This document shows, piece by piece, positions 11,744-23,207 of a DNA stretch of 64,000 nt; the stretch's first letter is position 1; every line of letters starts with the position of its first letter. This DNA is from Phylloscopus collybita (lineage: Eukaryota > Chordata > Aves > Passeriformes > Phylloscopidae): contig JAJNNQ010000077.1 in NCBI GenBank assembly GCA_027886175.1, forward strand, positions 5,828,001 to 5,892,000, written 5' to 3'. The notes beneath the pieces were generated by a model. The model saw nothing but the letters and a program-made list of their open reading frames with translations, did not search any database and was not told the origin of the DNA. The translations under genes and the position numbers were made by a program.

Positions 11744-12143
11744 GAACATTGGGTCAATCCACAGCGGACATTAGGTGAAAGCTTCGGAAAATAGCAGGTC
11801 CTGAGGCAAGAAACCTAGAAAAGCTACTCGATGAGGCATGGAGAGTTTTTAGCAATAGAGAAGAGGGATATAGGCAAAATGCAAAGTTTTGGTAGTAAGA
11901 GAAGAGAAAGGGGAAGGACGTGGACAAACACAAGGAAAAAAAAGAGGTCCACCCCGACTGGGCAAAGATCAGTGTGCATTTTGTAAAGTGTTTGGGCACT
12001 GGAAGAATGAATGCCCCAAACAGAGGAGGGACAAAAGACAGACAACAGTTGCCTATACCAAAGAAGATTGACGAGGTACCAGGAGATCTCACCCCAGCAG
12101 ATCCCCTGGTTGTAACAATGTAGCTGGGGAAGGAGGGAAATAA
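11744..12143 (+). pseudogene. gag: ERV-B gag C-terminal fragment with one CCHC zinc knuckle
   Basis: Remnant of a gamma-like Gag on the plus strand. The end of capsid is readable (aligned helical residues from about 11789), followed by a Lys/Arg/Glu-rich stretch and nucleocapsid. A single zinc knuckle C-X2-C-X4-H-X4-C starts at CAFC near 11970. One knuckle is typical of gammaretroviral Gag. The 5' part of gag, the leader and the 5' LTR are missing; the element begins where ERV-A's LTR ends. In-frame stops lie at 12069 (TGA) and 12141 (TAA). The frame is shared with protease and pol. Confidence 0.8.
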
Positions 12144-15100
12144 ATAGAGTTTTTAATTGATACAGGAGCAACATATTTGGTATTGAACAAAGCCTTGGTG
12201 CCTGTGGGTAGGGATTATGTTAGGGTACAAGAAGCTACTGGCCGAACAGAAAAGGCTTATTTCTGTAAACCCTTAAACCACAAATTTGGGAAAGAGTGGG
12301 GTACTCACAAATTTTTATATGTGCCAAACTCTTCAAAGGCTCACCTGGGAAGAGATTTATTAGAGCAACTGCAAGCAACCGTTATGTTTAAGGATGGGGA
12401 AATTATTCTGGAGGTAAATGATGAATGATATGTGGAAGTGTTAAGTTTAATATTGACAATCATTGAGGTTGAGGAGGAAATTTGTGAAGAAATAGTTAAC
12501 CAGGTGTTCCCTGGAGTCTGGGCTTCCAATGTGCCAGGAAGGGCAAAGAACACACCTCCTATAGCAATTAACCTCAAGGAAGGAAAACAACCAGTCAGGA
12601 TCAAGCAGTACCCTTTGAGAAAAGAGGATAGAGAAGGAATTAGGCCAGTAATTGAAAATTTCCTACAACTAGAACTGCTAAAGGAATGCCAATCTGATTT
12701 CAACACTCCTATATTACCTGTCCGGAATCCTGATGGGTCATATCGAGTGGTTCAAGACTTACGGCCTGTTAACAAAATAACTGAGGATCTCTACCCAGTG
12801 GTGGCAAATCCATATACTTTGTTGACATGCTGAACACCAGAGTTAACTTGGTTTACTGTTCTAGATCTGAAAGATGCCTTCTTTTGCCTCCCTCTCCATG
12901 AAGCCAGTCAGAAAATTTTTGCCTTTGAATGGAAGAACCCTAAAAGCAGGCATAAAACTCAGCTCACATGGACAGTCCTCTCCCAGGGGTTCAAGAACTC
13001 GCCCACTTTGTTTGGGGAACAACTTGCAAAGGACCTAGAGGCCTGGGTGATCCCACCAGAGGAAGGAAAGCTGTTGCAGTATGTGGACAACCTCCTCATA
13101 GCCGCTCGGACTAAAGAAGCATGTGTGTCATGGACGGTGAGTCCATTAAACTTTTTGGGGCTCCAGGGGTACAGGGTGTCAGAGAAGAAGGCTCAGGTGG
13201 TGAAGCAAAAGGTAATTTACCTGGGGTACGAAGTTAGTGCTGGACAAAGGACTCTAGGGCAAGACTGTAAAGAAGCAATATGCCAAACCCCACAACCTTG
13301 GACAGTGAAAGAACTGTGAACCTTTTTGGGAATGACAGGATGATGTAGATTGTGGATCTACAACTATGGGCTGCTTGTCAAACCTCTGTATGCAGTCATC
13401 ACAAGTAAGTACAAAGATCTTCAGTGGACCAAGGAAGCCACCCGAGCCTTTTCCCAATTAAAGGACACCCTTATGTCGGCTCCAGCCCTAGGACGTCCGG
13501 ACGTGAGTAAACCATTTTTTCTGTTTTCCCATGAAAAACAGGGGATTTCCCTGGGGATGCTAGCACAGAACCTAGGCCCATACCGAAGGGCAGTTGCCTA
13601 CTTATCCAAGCAGCTAGATGCAGCCGCCAAGGGATGGCCAGGGTGCCTCAGGGCTGTAGCAGCCATCGTGATGAATATCCAAGAAGCACGTAAATTCACC
13701 TTGGGCCAGAAAATGACTGTGCTGGTGTCTCATACAGGGTCTGCAGTACTGGAAGGGAAAGGTGGGCACTGGCTTTCTCCTGAAAGATTTTTAAAATACC
13801 AAGCCTTCATGGTAGAACAAGATGATGTGGAAATCGTGGTAACTAATATTATCAACCCAGCTTCTTTTCTCAGTGGGAATCAAGGAGAACCAGTGCAACA
13901 CCACTGTCTGGGAACCATCAAAAACACCTACTCCAGTCATCCAGATTTGAAGGACACCCCTTTCAACAACACAGAAACTTGGTTTACTGATGGGAGTAGT
14001 TACATCATCAATGGAAAGCAACATGCTGGGTATGCAGTTACCACCAGTAAAGAGGTAATAGAATCTGGTCCTTTACCAACAGATACCTCTGCACAGAAGG
14101 CTGAGATAATTGCTCTGAGTTGTGTCTTTGAGATGGCAAAAGGGAAGAAAATAAACATCTGTACAGACTCGAGATATGCCTTTGGAGTTGTGAACGCACA
14201 TGGAGCTATCTGGAAAGAAAGAGGACTATTAAATTCACAAGGGAAGAACATTAAACATGCACAAGAAATAATGAGACTGTTGGAAGCAGTTCAGATGCCT
14301 GAGAAAGTAGCAATCATGCACATTAAGGCACACCAAAGGGTGAGCTCGGAATTGAAAGAGGGAAATGAACTGGCAAACAGAGACACAAAAGAAGCAGCAA
14401 AAGATGAAATAACAATTGAAGGAACTTTGATTCCAGATGGACAGATATCCCTTGAAGGTAAGCCAGTATACAGTAAGAAAGATAAGGAGCTTATTGAGGA
14501 TCAAAAGGGAACATATAACCAGGAAGGGCGGGCCATTACTGAGGAAGGGAAATTGGTTGTCCCCTGCCACATATTACGGCCCTTAGTAAGAAAGGAACAT
14601 CAGAAAACACACTGGGGAATGGGTGCTCTATATAATTATCTAATTGAAAAGATTACTGCTAGAAATTTGTATGCCACCGTCACTCAGGTAACCAGGCAGT
14701 GTAATCTTTGCCTCCAGACTAACCCTAAGAATACCCCTAAACCAAAACTTGGTCACATTGGAAGAGGACAGGGGCCTGGGCAGCAGTGACAAATTGACTT
14801 TTCATAACTTCCAAGAAAAGGGGGATATCGATATTTGCTGGTGTTAACAGATACCTTTTCAGGGTGGCCAGAAGCTTTCCCCACCAGAACTGCCAAAGCC
14901 CAGGAGGTAACCAAAATATTATTGCAAGAAATAATAGCATGCTTTGGAGTTCCAGCCACAATGTCCTCAGATAGAGGACCACATTTTATCTCAAAAATAG
15001 TGCAGCAAGTAAGCCGCCACTTGGGCATAGACTGGGAATTACACACTCCATACCATCCTCAGCCTAGTGTCCAAGTAGAGAAAATGAATCATTTAATTAA

Positions 15101-15602
15101 ACAGCAAATTGTGAAGCTAAGGCAAGAAGTTAATTTGCCCTGGCCCCAATCTCTCCCATTGGCATTGCTGCGAATCCAAACTAAGCCAAGGATTCAAGAA
15201 AAGTTAAGCCCCTTTGAAATGCTTTATGGAAGGCCATAGGGGGTGCAAAAGGGAATCTCTACTGAAGCTGGGGAAGAGACACTGACCACCTATCTGGTGG
15301 CCCTAAGTAAACAACTTAGAAAAATTGGAAAATATGTGGCTGGAACTCAGAGCAGAGGGCTAGATGGACCTGTGCATAATATACAGCCTGGGGATTATGT
15401 GTCTGTTAAATCTTTTACAGACAAAACTCTGGAAGCACAGTGGGAAGGACCATTCCAAGTGTTACTTACCACCTTCACTGCAACTAGGATTAAGGAATAG
15501 AATGCCTGGATTCATCATACACGAGTGAAGAAGGCCCCAAGAGCCCCTTGGAAAGCAACACTGGGTGATAATGAACTGAGACTTAAACTTACTTGGGAAA
15601 GA
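12144..15602 (+). pseudogene. pol: ERV-B pro-pol, decayed
   Basis: Protease, RT, RNase H and integrase of a gamma-like ERV in a single frame with no frameshift over 3.4 kb. The protease shows LIDTGAT. RT has DLRPVN, VLDLKDAFF, LSQG (for LPQG) and YVDN in place of the catalytic YVDD. RNase H keeps FTDGSS and CTDSR, but ANRD replaces the usual ADR, losing another acidic residue. Integrase has H-H-C-C (ending CNLC) and the DDE set (LTDT, SSDRG, VEKMN). Internal stops lie at 12426, 12831, 13317, 13341, 14787, 14805, 15237 and 15498. At least two look like TGG to TGA and one like CGA to TGA. Old and non-functional. Confidence 0.9.
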
Positions 15603-17676
15603 TGAATGGACTTTGGGTAGAAATGTTAACTTGGAAAGCTCTATCTCTTATGATGGCAGTTATAGCTGTAACCGAAATTAATGCAAGACTGCGTGTGCAC
15701 CACATGTTTAGGAGAATTTTTTGTCAGGGAAAGGCTTATGATGCCTACTCTTGCAAAATGCTGAACCAGATGCTGAAGGTTACCAGTGCATCTGTCTGGG
15801 AAGGGAAAAATGTTTGGGGTTGTGAATATGCATTTGTTCAGGATGGATTCCATGAATCTCACCAAAATCCTATTCAGCTAATTCAGATTGATTCTGGATG
15901 CTGTGAGACCTGCTTATCTACCTGTCCTGAATTTAGACTTAAAATAGAGGGATGTGCAATCAAGGTTTATAGCTTGGATTACAATATTACTCAGGATTGT
16001 GTTGTACCTCACGATGAGGGGGTAGTAAATCAGCCAACCCAAAAACCAGAGGAGACCACAGCTCATGTTCAAACCACCCCAAGGAAAATGATTCAGCCTA
16101 TAGTCTCCAAAATTGGACCTTATGCAATTAAGAAAGTAGGGATCCAAGACTGTTACTAAATCCAGAGTGGTCCTTGAAGTAAGTAGAGATGGAAATACAA
16201 GTAAATGCTTCTGCCATTTGATCAGAGTGTGCCCAATTCCTTAAAACTTCCTTTATGGATTGGACCATTTGGTTACAGAACCACTTCCAACAAAAGACAG
16301 ACCTTACAGGAGTATTAGGAACAGGACTGGGGATCTTGAATACAATGGACTCAGAGGTACTAATGAACAACTTGGCTGCAGCTGGCAGTGATGTGGTTAA
16401 ATTACAACAACCCTTACAATCTTCTTTACTAGCCCTAGGTACCAGTCAATGGAAACTGTCCAAAATATTACCAGAATGGGAAGGGATACAAGAACAAGAT
16501 CATAGACTAGTAGTAAATGCTATAGGGACAGCTAGTGAGAATACGTCTCTGGCCCTTGGATGCATACAAGCACAGTTATGGATGCAATCAGTAGCTCCCT
16601 CAATTATCAGGGAAGGTAGTGGAGGCACGTTCCCTGCTGAGGTCCGGAAAATTGTTTGGGACCATGCTTCTGATTTAGAAAGAGAACTCCAGCCATGGTG
16701 GTTCTTAGTTAACTTCACCTATGATCCTGTAACAAGCATGGTAACGGCCTTTGTTTTAACGATACATAATGCATCAGTGAGTCTGATACACCCAATAGTT
16801 GCCTTAGGACTAAACCATGAAGGAACCATCCTATATCCTTCGAAACACAGGAGGTGGGCATGAAAAGTGGAAGGGAAATGGAGGACGTTATGGAGGACAA
16901 ATAGAGAACTCTATTAGCATAGAGTCCTGTGCCGTGAGAAGACAATTAGGGTTCATATGTGAAAGGAATATAAACAGTGATCAGGATACCTGTTTGGACA
17001 CAGAACAAAGTATTTGTCACTTTGAAGTACACTCAACCATCAGACAACCTTTCTGGTATACATAGGCCAGGGTTGTGTGTGTCTCAGGACACCATGTCCC
17101 ATGATAATGGAGGATGAACTAGTCATAAAGGAAACCAAATCCAATCTGTGCATCTGCAACTTTGTCAGAATCGAAGGACGTGATTTTTCTTATCTGGCAC
17201 CAGTAGTATCCCATCAGTATATAAAGGCAAATCTGACTACTATGCAAGAAATATCACCTGTGGCCATAGGGATGAATTTGACCTTGGTTAAACAGCTATT
17301 GAGGCATGAGGATTTAAAGGAAATTCTGAGGGAAATTAGGGATATGGGAAAAAGGACTCTGATTACTATATACCGTGACACAGAAACCATAGGAAGGGTC
17401 TTTAAAAGAATGGAAACAGATGCATCTCATCATTGGTGGGATACACTTTTTGGATGGTCACCAAAAGCAACTGGGCTCCTCAGTGTAATAATTCCTCTAA
17501 CTATTGTTTTATTAATTCTGGTTAGAGTAAGTCTGATCCTGTCCATTGTAATGCTTCTTTGGAATTGGAGGATGCTACAACGAATGGCAGCACCAACTTC
17601 ATTGTCAAAGGTACATGGTAACACATTAAGGGGTGCATATTGGAGGAACGGAGAAAAGAATTTTTGTATTAAGTAA
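15593..17676 (+). pseudogene. env: ERV-B env, decayed
   Basis: Envelope region overlapping the end of pol. A first ORF (15593-16159, 188 codons) begins with a hydrophobic leader-like stretch and has a Cys-rich SU-like part with a CETC motif. After a frame change and a stop at 16219, the frame opens again at 16255-16863 (202 codons). Another frame follows at 16817-17065, then 17077-17676. The last part has a long hydrophobic segment (about 17468-17560), fitting the TM anchor, and a short basic tail. No CX6CC motif was seen. At least two frameshifts and one nonsense codon break it. Confidence 0.75.
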
Positions 17677-17695
17677 AAGAATTTACTTATTTTCT

Positions 17696-17955
17696 AGAAA
17701 TTGGGGGACTGAAACAAGGGATTTGAGGGTTAAAGGGAATTCCAGAATAGCTGAGGTCATGTATATGAACACGTAGGATTCATTATCTTGCTTTCCAAAG
17801 ACTGAAAGAAAATGAAGAGATAAGGGGCCCTTCAAAGGACACCTGGTTCCTATTAAAAAGTTTCTGAGCTTGCAAAATAAGAGGGGGCCCCTTTGTAAAA
17901 CTGGGGGGAACATCTCGGTAAAGAGGGAATACACATGCAGAGACCTCATCAGGTG
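17696..17955 (+). repeat. ERV-B polypurine tract and start of 3' LTR
   Basis: After env comes GAAATTGGGGGAC (17697-17709), a PPT-like purine run, then TGAAACAAGG at 17710, a plausible U3 start. The 5' LTR is absent, so the LTR end cannot be fixed by comparison. 17955 is a guess and the LTR may run to about 18060. Confidence 0.5.
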
Positions 17956-17984
17956 AAAAATTCATAGGTTCTGTGGAGCACGGA

Positions 17985-18130
17985 GCATGACGGGCATTGT
18001 ATCCGAGCTGCACTGGGGGTCTATTGGGCCGTGGTGCATGATGGGAGTTATAGGCAAAAAAAACCCAAACCAAACCTTGCACTGAAACAAAGCCCCGCTC
18101 CCCAAGCCCCAATCCCTGGTGCTGATTGGA
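17985..18130. promoter_or_regulatory. Two ZNF143/THAP11-like motifs plus CCAAT boxes
   Basis: GCATGACGGGCATTGTATCC (17985-18004) and GCATGATGGGAGTTATAGG (18036-18054) both resemble the reverse complement of the ZNF143/THAP11 (Ronin) site, 51 bp apart in the same direction. An ATTGGG lies between them and a GATTGGAT (reverse CCAAT) near 18121. This is a promoter-like arrangement, but no downstream gene was recognised. It may belong to the ERV-B LTR. Confidence 0.35.
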
Positions 18131-18242
18131 TGCGAGCGGTGTTGGACATGACTCTCAGCAAATGGCAGGTGGCGGAGGTGGGAGGAGCCCATTGAACCAT
18201 TCTAGTCCTTCCCACTACAGCCCAGTCCCTCCAAATTCACCT

Positions 18243-18303
18243 AAGTCCATTCCCATTCCCATTCCCATTCCCATTCCCATTCCCATTCCCATTCCCATTC
18301 CCT
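18243..18303. repeat. (CCCATT)n microsatellite
   Basis: About nine to ten perfect copies of the hexamer CCCATT. Confidence 0.95.
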
Positions 18304-18640
18304 TCCAGTTTGCCCCGGTGCCATCCATAGTATGCCCCAGTGTCCCCTAGTCCTCCCCATGGTGCCCCCAGTATCACTCCCAGTATCTCCAGTATCACTC
18401 CCAGTATTTCCCAGTATGTCTCAGTGTTGCCCAGTATCACTCCCAGTATGTCCCAGGATGTCTCAGTGTACCCCCACAGTCCATCCCAGTCAAACCAGAT
18501 TCCCCCTCAGCATTCCCCATGTTCCCAGGTTGTCCCAGTCCTCCCCAGTATCACTCCCAGTATGTCCCAGTGTCTCTCACAGCATTCCCAGTGTTCCCCA
18601 GTATGTCCCAGTCTTCCCCAGTGTTTCCAAGGAAACTGGA
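18304..18640. repeat. CCCAGTAT-type minisatellite
   Basis: Degenerate tandem repeat of short units such as CCCAGTATGTC and CCCAGTATCACT. It lies just outside the left arm of the inverted duplication. ORFs through it are repeat read-through. Confidence 0.8.
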
Positions 18641-19239
18641 ACTGCTCACGGTTGCTGTGGCACCCAAGCCCAGCAGTGGGGTCAGGGCAGTGTCCATGGC
18701 CACAGCCCCTTGCAATGGCCCAGGGCAGGTTGGGATGATGATCCACCCTCACTCCTGGCCCAGGGCAGGGCTGGAGTGGCCTTGGTGGCACCTTGGGCTG
18801 GCACACACCTAAGTAGGGTGTCTGTTTTCAATGGAGAAACTCAGGAAATTTACATTGTTAAAAAAAAACCAGGAAGTCCCTGTTTGCCTGAGTGTGGGCA
18901 GCTCTCCAAGCAAAGCAGGTCCCAGGTGAGTGAGGAGAGACAGGATGGGGTTGGAGAATGTGGAGCAAGGTTGTCCAGGCTAGGTCAGACCTCAGGACAC
19001 AGCTTCTCTAAGCAGGCCAGACCTCCTGAGAGGAGAGACCCTGGATCAGTATCAATCACTGGATGCTGCAATCAGCACTGCTCTAAACAGAGCAGTAACA
19101 AAAGACACTGTGTATAACAGGAATGTGTATTTCTTAGAAACTTAAAAATCTTTCTCCATTACTGTAGTGGGAAACTTTCCTAATGAGCTGCAGCAGACCA
19201 GAGGGAAATCAAGGCACAGGCATGGTTTGTCAGGACTTG

Positions 19240-19990
19240 CATGATCCTAATGAGCCCCATGGTGCATTCGGTGCTGAGCCCTCAGGGCCTGAGAGGAGAT
19301 TGCACAAACCTTTCCAGGAGTCCAAGTCAGAAGCAAAACCCAAAGTGTCTTGAGGCATTAATGAGTTGCACTGAGGTCCATCCCCAACACAGGCTCCTCA
19401 TGGAGTCATTGGAGGAGAGAACTGGAGGCCAGGATTGCACAAAAACCTCTCAGAGACTTAGTGTGGGAAGGAAATTCCAAAGCACCTTAAAAACTTTGAG
19501 TATCTCAAAGTAATAATGAGCCCCACTGAGTGTCAGTGCAAAGCTCTCAAGGGACTCATTAAAGCAGATAATTGGAGGCCAGGATTGCACAAAAACTTCT
19601 CAGAGACTCAGTGCCAAGAAAAAAAGTACTTTAGGAAACTTTGAGTACCTTGAAGTATTAATGAGCCCCACTGAGTGTTTTTACGGACTAACAAACCCAA
19701 GGGACTTGTTAAAGTAGATAATTGGGGCCAGGATTGCACAATCTTTCTCACAGAATCAGATTTAAAAGGGAAACACCAAGTACCTTCAAATAACTGAAGA
19801 ACCTTGAAGCATTAATGAGCCCCACTGAGTGTTGTTACTGAAAAAGCCTCTCAAGGGACTAATTAAAGCAGAAAATTGGAGGGCATTATTGCAGAAACTT
19901 CTCAGAAACTCCAAGGCAAAGGCCAAACCCAAAGTCCTTTCAAGAACCTGCAGTGTCTGGGAGCATTCAGGAGCCCCCCCCAGGGCCATT
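19240..19990. repeat. ~150-bp tandem repeat in left arm
   Basis: Six units with the word TTAATGAGCCCCACTGAGTG or close variants at about 19250, 19369, 19512, 19658, 19812 and 19966 (spacing 119-154 bp). Each unit also carries AATTGGAGGCCAGGATTGCA. The inverted counterpart is at 54470-55215. Confidence 0.8.
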
Positions 19991-20906
19991 CCTGACCAAA
20001 GCTCCCCAGGGACTGCTTCCAGCACATCCTTGAGGCCACTGGGCTGTCAGGGAGATGCTGAGGGCAGGACAAGGGGCTGAGAGTGCCCAGCCTTGCTGGG
20101 GCTGTGCCAGAAGGCCCCAGGACCTCAGGACAAGGTGTCTCCTCCCAGCCCTTGGTGGCACAGACCCTGCTGTGCCCCAGGCCACCAAGACATGGCTTCT
20201 CTTTGTCCCCTCCTGGAATCACTGCCTGCAGTTCTCTGCTCTGCCTGGGGACTGCGGACACTTTCTCTGTTGTGTGCCTCAGTGGGACCCATTAAAACTT
20301 CCAGAAACTTTGGAGTTGGATTCTGACTTGGAGTTCTAGAGAGGTTTCGTCATCTCCCTTTTAGGGACTGATGTTCAGGGCCTCAGCACAAGCCCCAAGA
20401 GGGTCATTAAAGTCCTTGTGCTGTGTCTGTGCTGATGAGCTGGGCTGGGCTCCTGGCACAGAGGCAGCTCCTGGTAACCAAGAGGAACCTTAAAACCACA
20501 TTTCTCTTGCTGAGCATCTTTTCTCTGAGCCCAGCAGGGCTGGGGCACTGCCTGCAGCCACCCCAGGCACAGCACACAGGCACAGAGAGGTTCAGCTCAG
20601 CCTGGGCTGGCAGCACAGAGCAGAGCTCACTCAGGGCTCACTGGAGGAGAAACCCTCACAGCGTTGGGAACAGTCACTCTCTGGCTGGGGGAAGATAAGC
20701 TGCAGTTCCTGCAGGGATCTCCTGAAGCTGCCACATCCCACAGATCTGGAGGACATTTGCTAAAAGAAGGTGAGCCTGGGATTGCTGTAAAGATCAGGAG
20801 CTTTCCTGAGAGTGTTTTCAATTTCCTGCTTGGAGCAGTGTGGGAGAGTTGGGGTGATGACAAAAAGATTTTTGCATTTTATGCATTTTTCATATATTCA
20901 TAGCTC

Positions 20907-21500
20907 TGTTAACTACTATTATGTAGTTATAAAACTATAATCTTTAATTTACTCTATTCAACTGCTATTGCATATACTTATTATAGTGTACATATACTTA
21001 TATACTCTAGTATATATACATATATGTACATATGCTTATATACTATAGTATATATTGTATAGTATACATATATATACTTATATACTTATAGTATACATAT
21101 ACTTATTAAGTATAATTCTTAATTAATTCTAGCATGTTTCCTACCCTTTCTATTAAGTTTTAGAACAATAAGCTGACCTTCTAATTACATTCCTGAACTA
21201 CTGTGTACTCCTATTATCAGGAAGATTCTACAAAAAGAACATTTTGGTTTTTCAACCAGACTGTGAGCAGTCATAAAAAAGTGGAGCAAAGAAGCCCTTG
21301 GACCAACTCCAGTGGGTTGATCCAGAGATGTGTAACAGGGGCAACTGAATCTCCTATTGGATGTTCCTGTTAAATATCTTAATTAATCAACCTTAATAAA
21401 TTGTTGAAATCAGGGGCTGGGTGTGCCCCATCCCCACTGGGAAACCTGGAAGCTTCCAATAAAGGTCTGGTTTTTACTTTTCTGTTCTAATGCTGTTACA
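20907..21500 (+). repeat. Probable solo LTR with AT-rich core, private to left arm
   Basis: Falls in the stretch absent from the right arm. It starts TGTTAACTACT, has AATAAA at 21461-21466 and ends CTGTTACA, as a plus-strand LTR would. Positions 20960-21125 are almost pure TATA/TACATA repeats with hairpin potential. The flanks (AGCTC and AGGGT) do not form a target duplication, so the edges are uncertain. Confidence 0.4.
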
Positions 21501-21585
21501 AGGGTTTGGGGTTTTTTTGGTTTTTTTTGTTTTTTTCTGTTTTCATTATAGGCAACAGGAGGATGAGAGCAGCAGAACAGGAATT

Positions 21586-21650
21586 GCAATCACAGAACCA
21601 CAGAACATTCTGAGTTGAAAGGGACACTCAGGATCATCAAAGGAATGTTT
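21586..21650 (-). mobile_element. CR1 LINE 3'-end fragment
   Basis: CACAGAACATTCTGAGTTG followed by AAAGGGACACTCAGGATCATC is the reverse complement of the characteristic CR1 3' terminus. The fragment is short and truncated. Confidence 0.6.
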
Positions 21651-21689
21651 GAACATTTACAGAGACTCCAGCACTGTAACTTTGGGTGG

Positions 21690-23184
21690 TCAGTCTCTCT
21701 GCTGGGAGGCTCCTCAAGGGCCTTCAGCCCCTCCTCAGCCCTGGACAGCAGCAGCAGCAGCAGCATCACCTTAGCAGGGCCCAGCAAGGTTCTCCTGAGC
21801 TGCCCTTGCCCAGCTGCAGACAGAGCCTGCCCCAGCCAGGGCCCTGCAGACAGGCAGGTTTCTGTAGGGCCGGGCCCAGGGCACAGAGGCTGGGATGGGC
21901 TCTGTCAGCGCTGGCAGGGACAAGGCTCCTCTCAGCAGGGAAATGTCCAGGCCCAGGGAGATGCTGAGGGAAGGAGAGGGGGCTGAAGAGAGCAGTGCTG
22001 GGGGCAGGAGGGCACTGTGGGTGTGTGGGAGGTGCTATGCACAGCTGGGCACGGGAACACTGTCCTGAGTGCCCGGCTGTCTCTGCCCTGCCCTCCCAGG
22101 CACAGCCCCACCACATCTTCTCTGGGTTCTGCACTGCCCTGAGATTGTCCCTGTCATCTGGTGCTCTCAGGGAGGCTCTGGCATTTGCAGCAGCTGAGTC
22201 AGGCACTGCCCTTGGCATTGCTGCCAGGCAGCTGTGGCCATGGCCATGGGGTGTCCAAGCTTCCCTGGGAGCTGTGGGGCTGTGGGCAGAGCAGTCCATG
22301 GGAAAGGGGAATGGGCTGAGCCCCCTCCCTGAGATCCCATCATGGGCACACCCAGGGATCTCCTTGCTGTGTCCTTGCAAGCTCTGAGCTGCCCTCCTGG
22401 CTGCAAATCTGTGCCAGAGCCCCTTGGAGTTCCCTGAATGTGCCCCGGGGAAGTGCAGAAATGCCAGAGCTGAGGAAATGCTGCTGGGTTTGCCAAGGGA
22501 GCCGTCAGTGTCCTTGGCAGAAGGGGGTGCTGAGACACTGCCCAGAGCCCTTTGGAGAGGGGGAGACATTCAGGGATCCCTCTGCTCTGGGCAGGGTCTG
22601 GTTTATCCCAGGGTGACCCAGGAGTGTGACTGTGCTCTGACTGCAGCCAAAGCTGCAAACCCAGGGCAGTTGGGAACAAGCCCATCCAGCCCCTCACCTT
22701 GCCCAAGGCACAGGGAATCCTTTGCCTCTCACATCTCTCAGTGGTAAACTCTGAGTGCAGCAGAAATGCTGGGGATTTCTGACCTCAGAGAATGAGGAAT
22801 GATTGTGGGAAGGAAAAAATCCTAAAACCAACTCCTGCCTTTTTTTTATTTAAGACTAGGTTTTGCAGATGCTACTGAGACTTTCTGCATTACTAGTGAT
22901 TCCCCTGACAAATCCTGAATATCCAGCCTTGTCCCTCTGCCACATGGCCACAAACCCAGGGCAGGAGGGCAGGGATGGCTCCTCGAGAGCCCCTATGCAC
23001 AAGCCTGGCTGCTCCTGGCACACGCAGACAGCACAACTGCAGCTCAGGCAGGGACCTGGGTGAGGGTTTTCCCAGAGCAGGAACAAGGGTGGGGGAGTCA
23101 CAGCAGGACAGTCTACAGGGAATGGTCCAGGTTTGGCTCAAAGCAGCCTCTGCTGACTTGTCCCTGTCCTTTCTCCATGAACAG
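21690..23184 (+). other. Upstream region of OR-1, non-coding
   Basis: GC-rich sequence with partial inverted similarity to 52240-53460 upstream of OR-3. No exon was recognised. The block ends in a pyrimidine stretch and AG at 23183-23184, 24 bp before the OR start, which could be the 3' splice site joining a 5' UTR exon to the coding exon, as is common in OR genes. Confidence 0.45.
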
Positions 23185-23207
23185 GTGTCCATGTGCAGCC
23201 AGAGCAA

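Noticed and set aside
12069..15500. G-to-A hypermutation (APOBEC-like) as cause of the ERV-B stops
   Set aside because: Only a minority of the ten in-frame stops look like TGG to TGA or TAG; others fit CpG decay or unrelated changes, so ordinary decay is enough.
18243..18640. CRISPR-like spaced repeat
   Set aside because: Units are contiguous and degenerate, with no regular spacers, in a vertebrate genome; it is a microsatellite and minisatellite.
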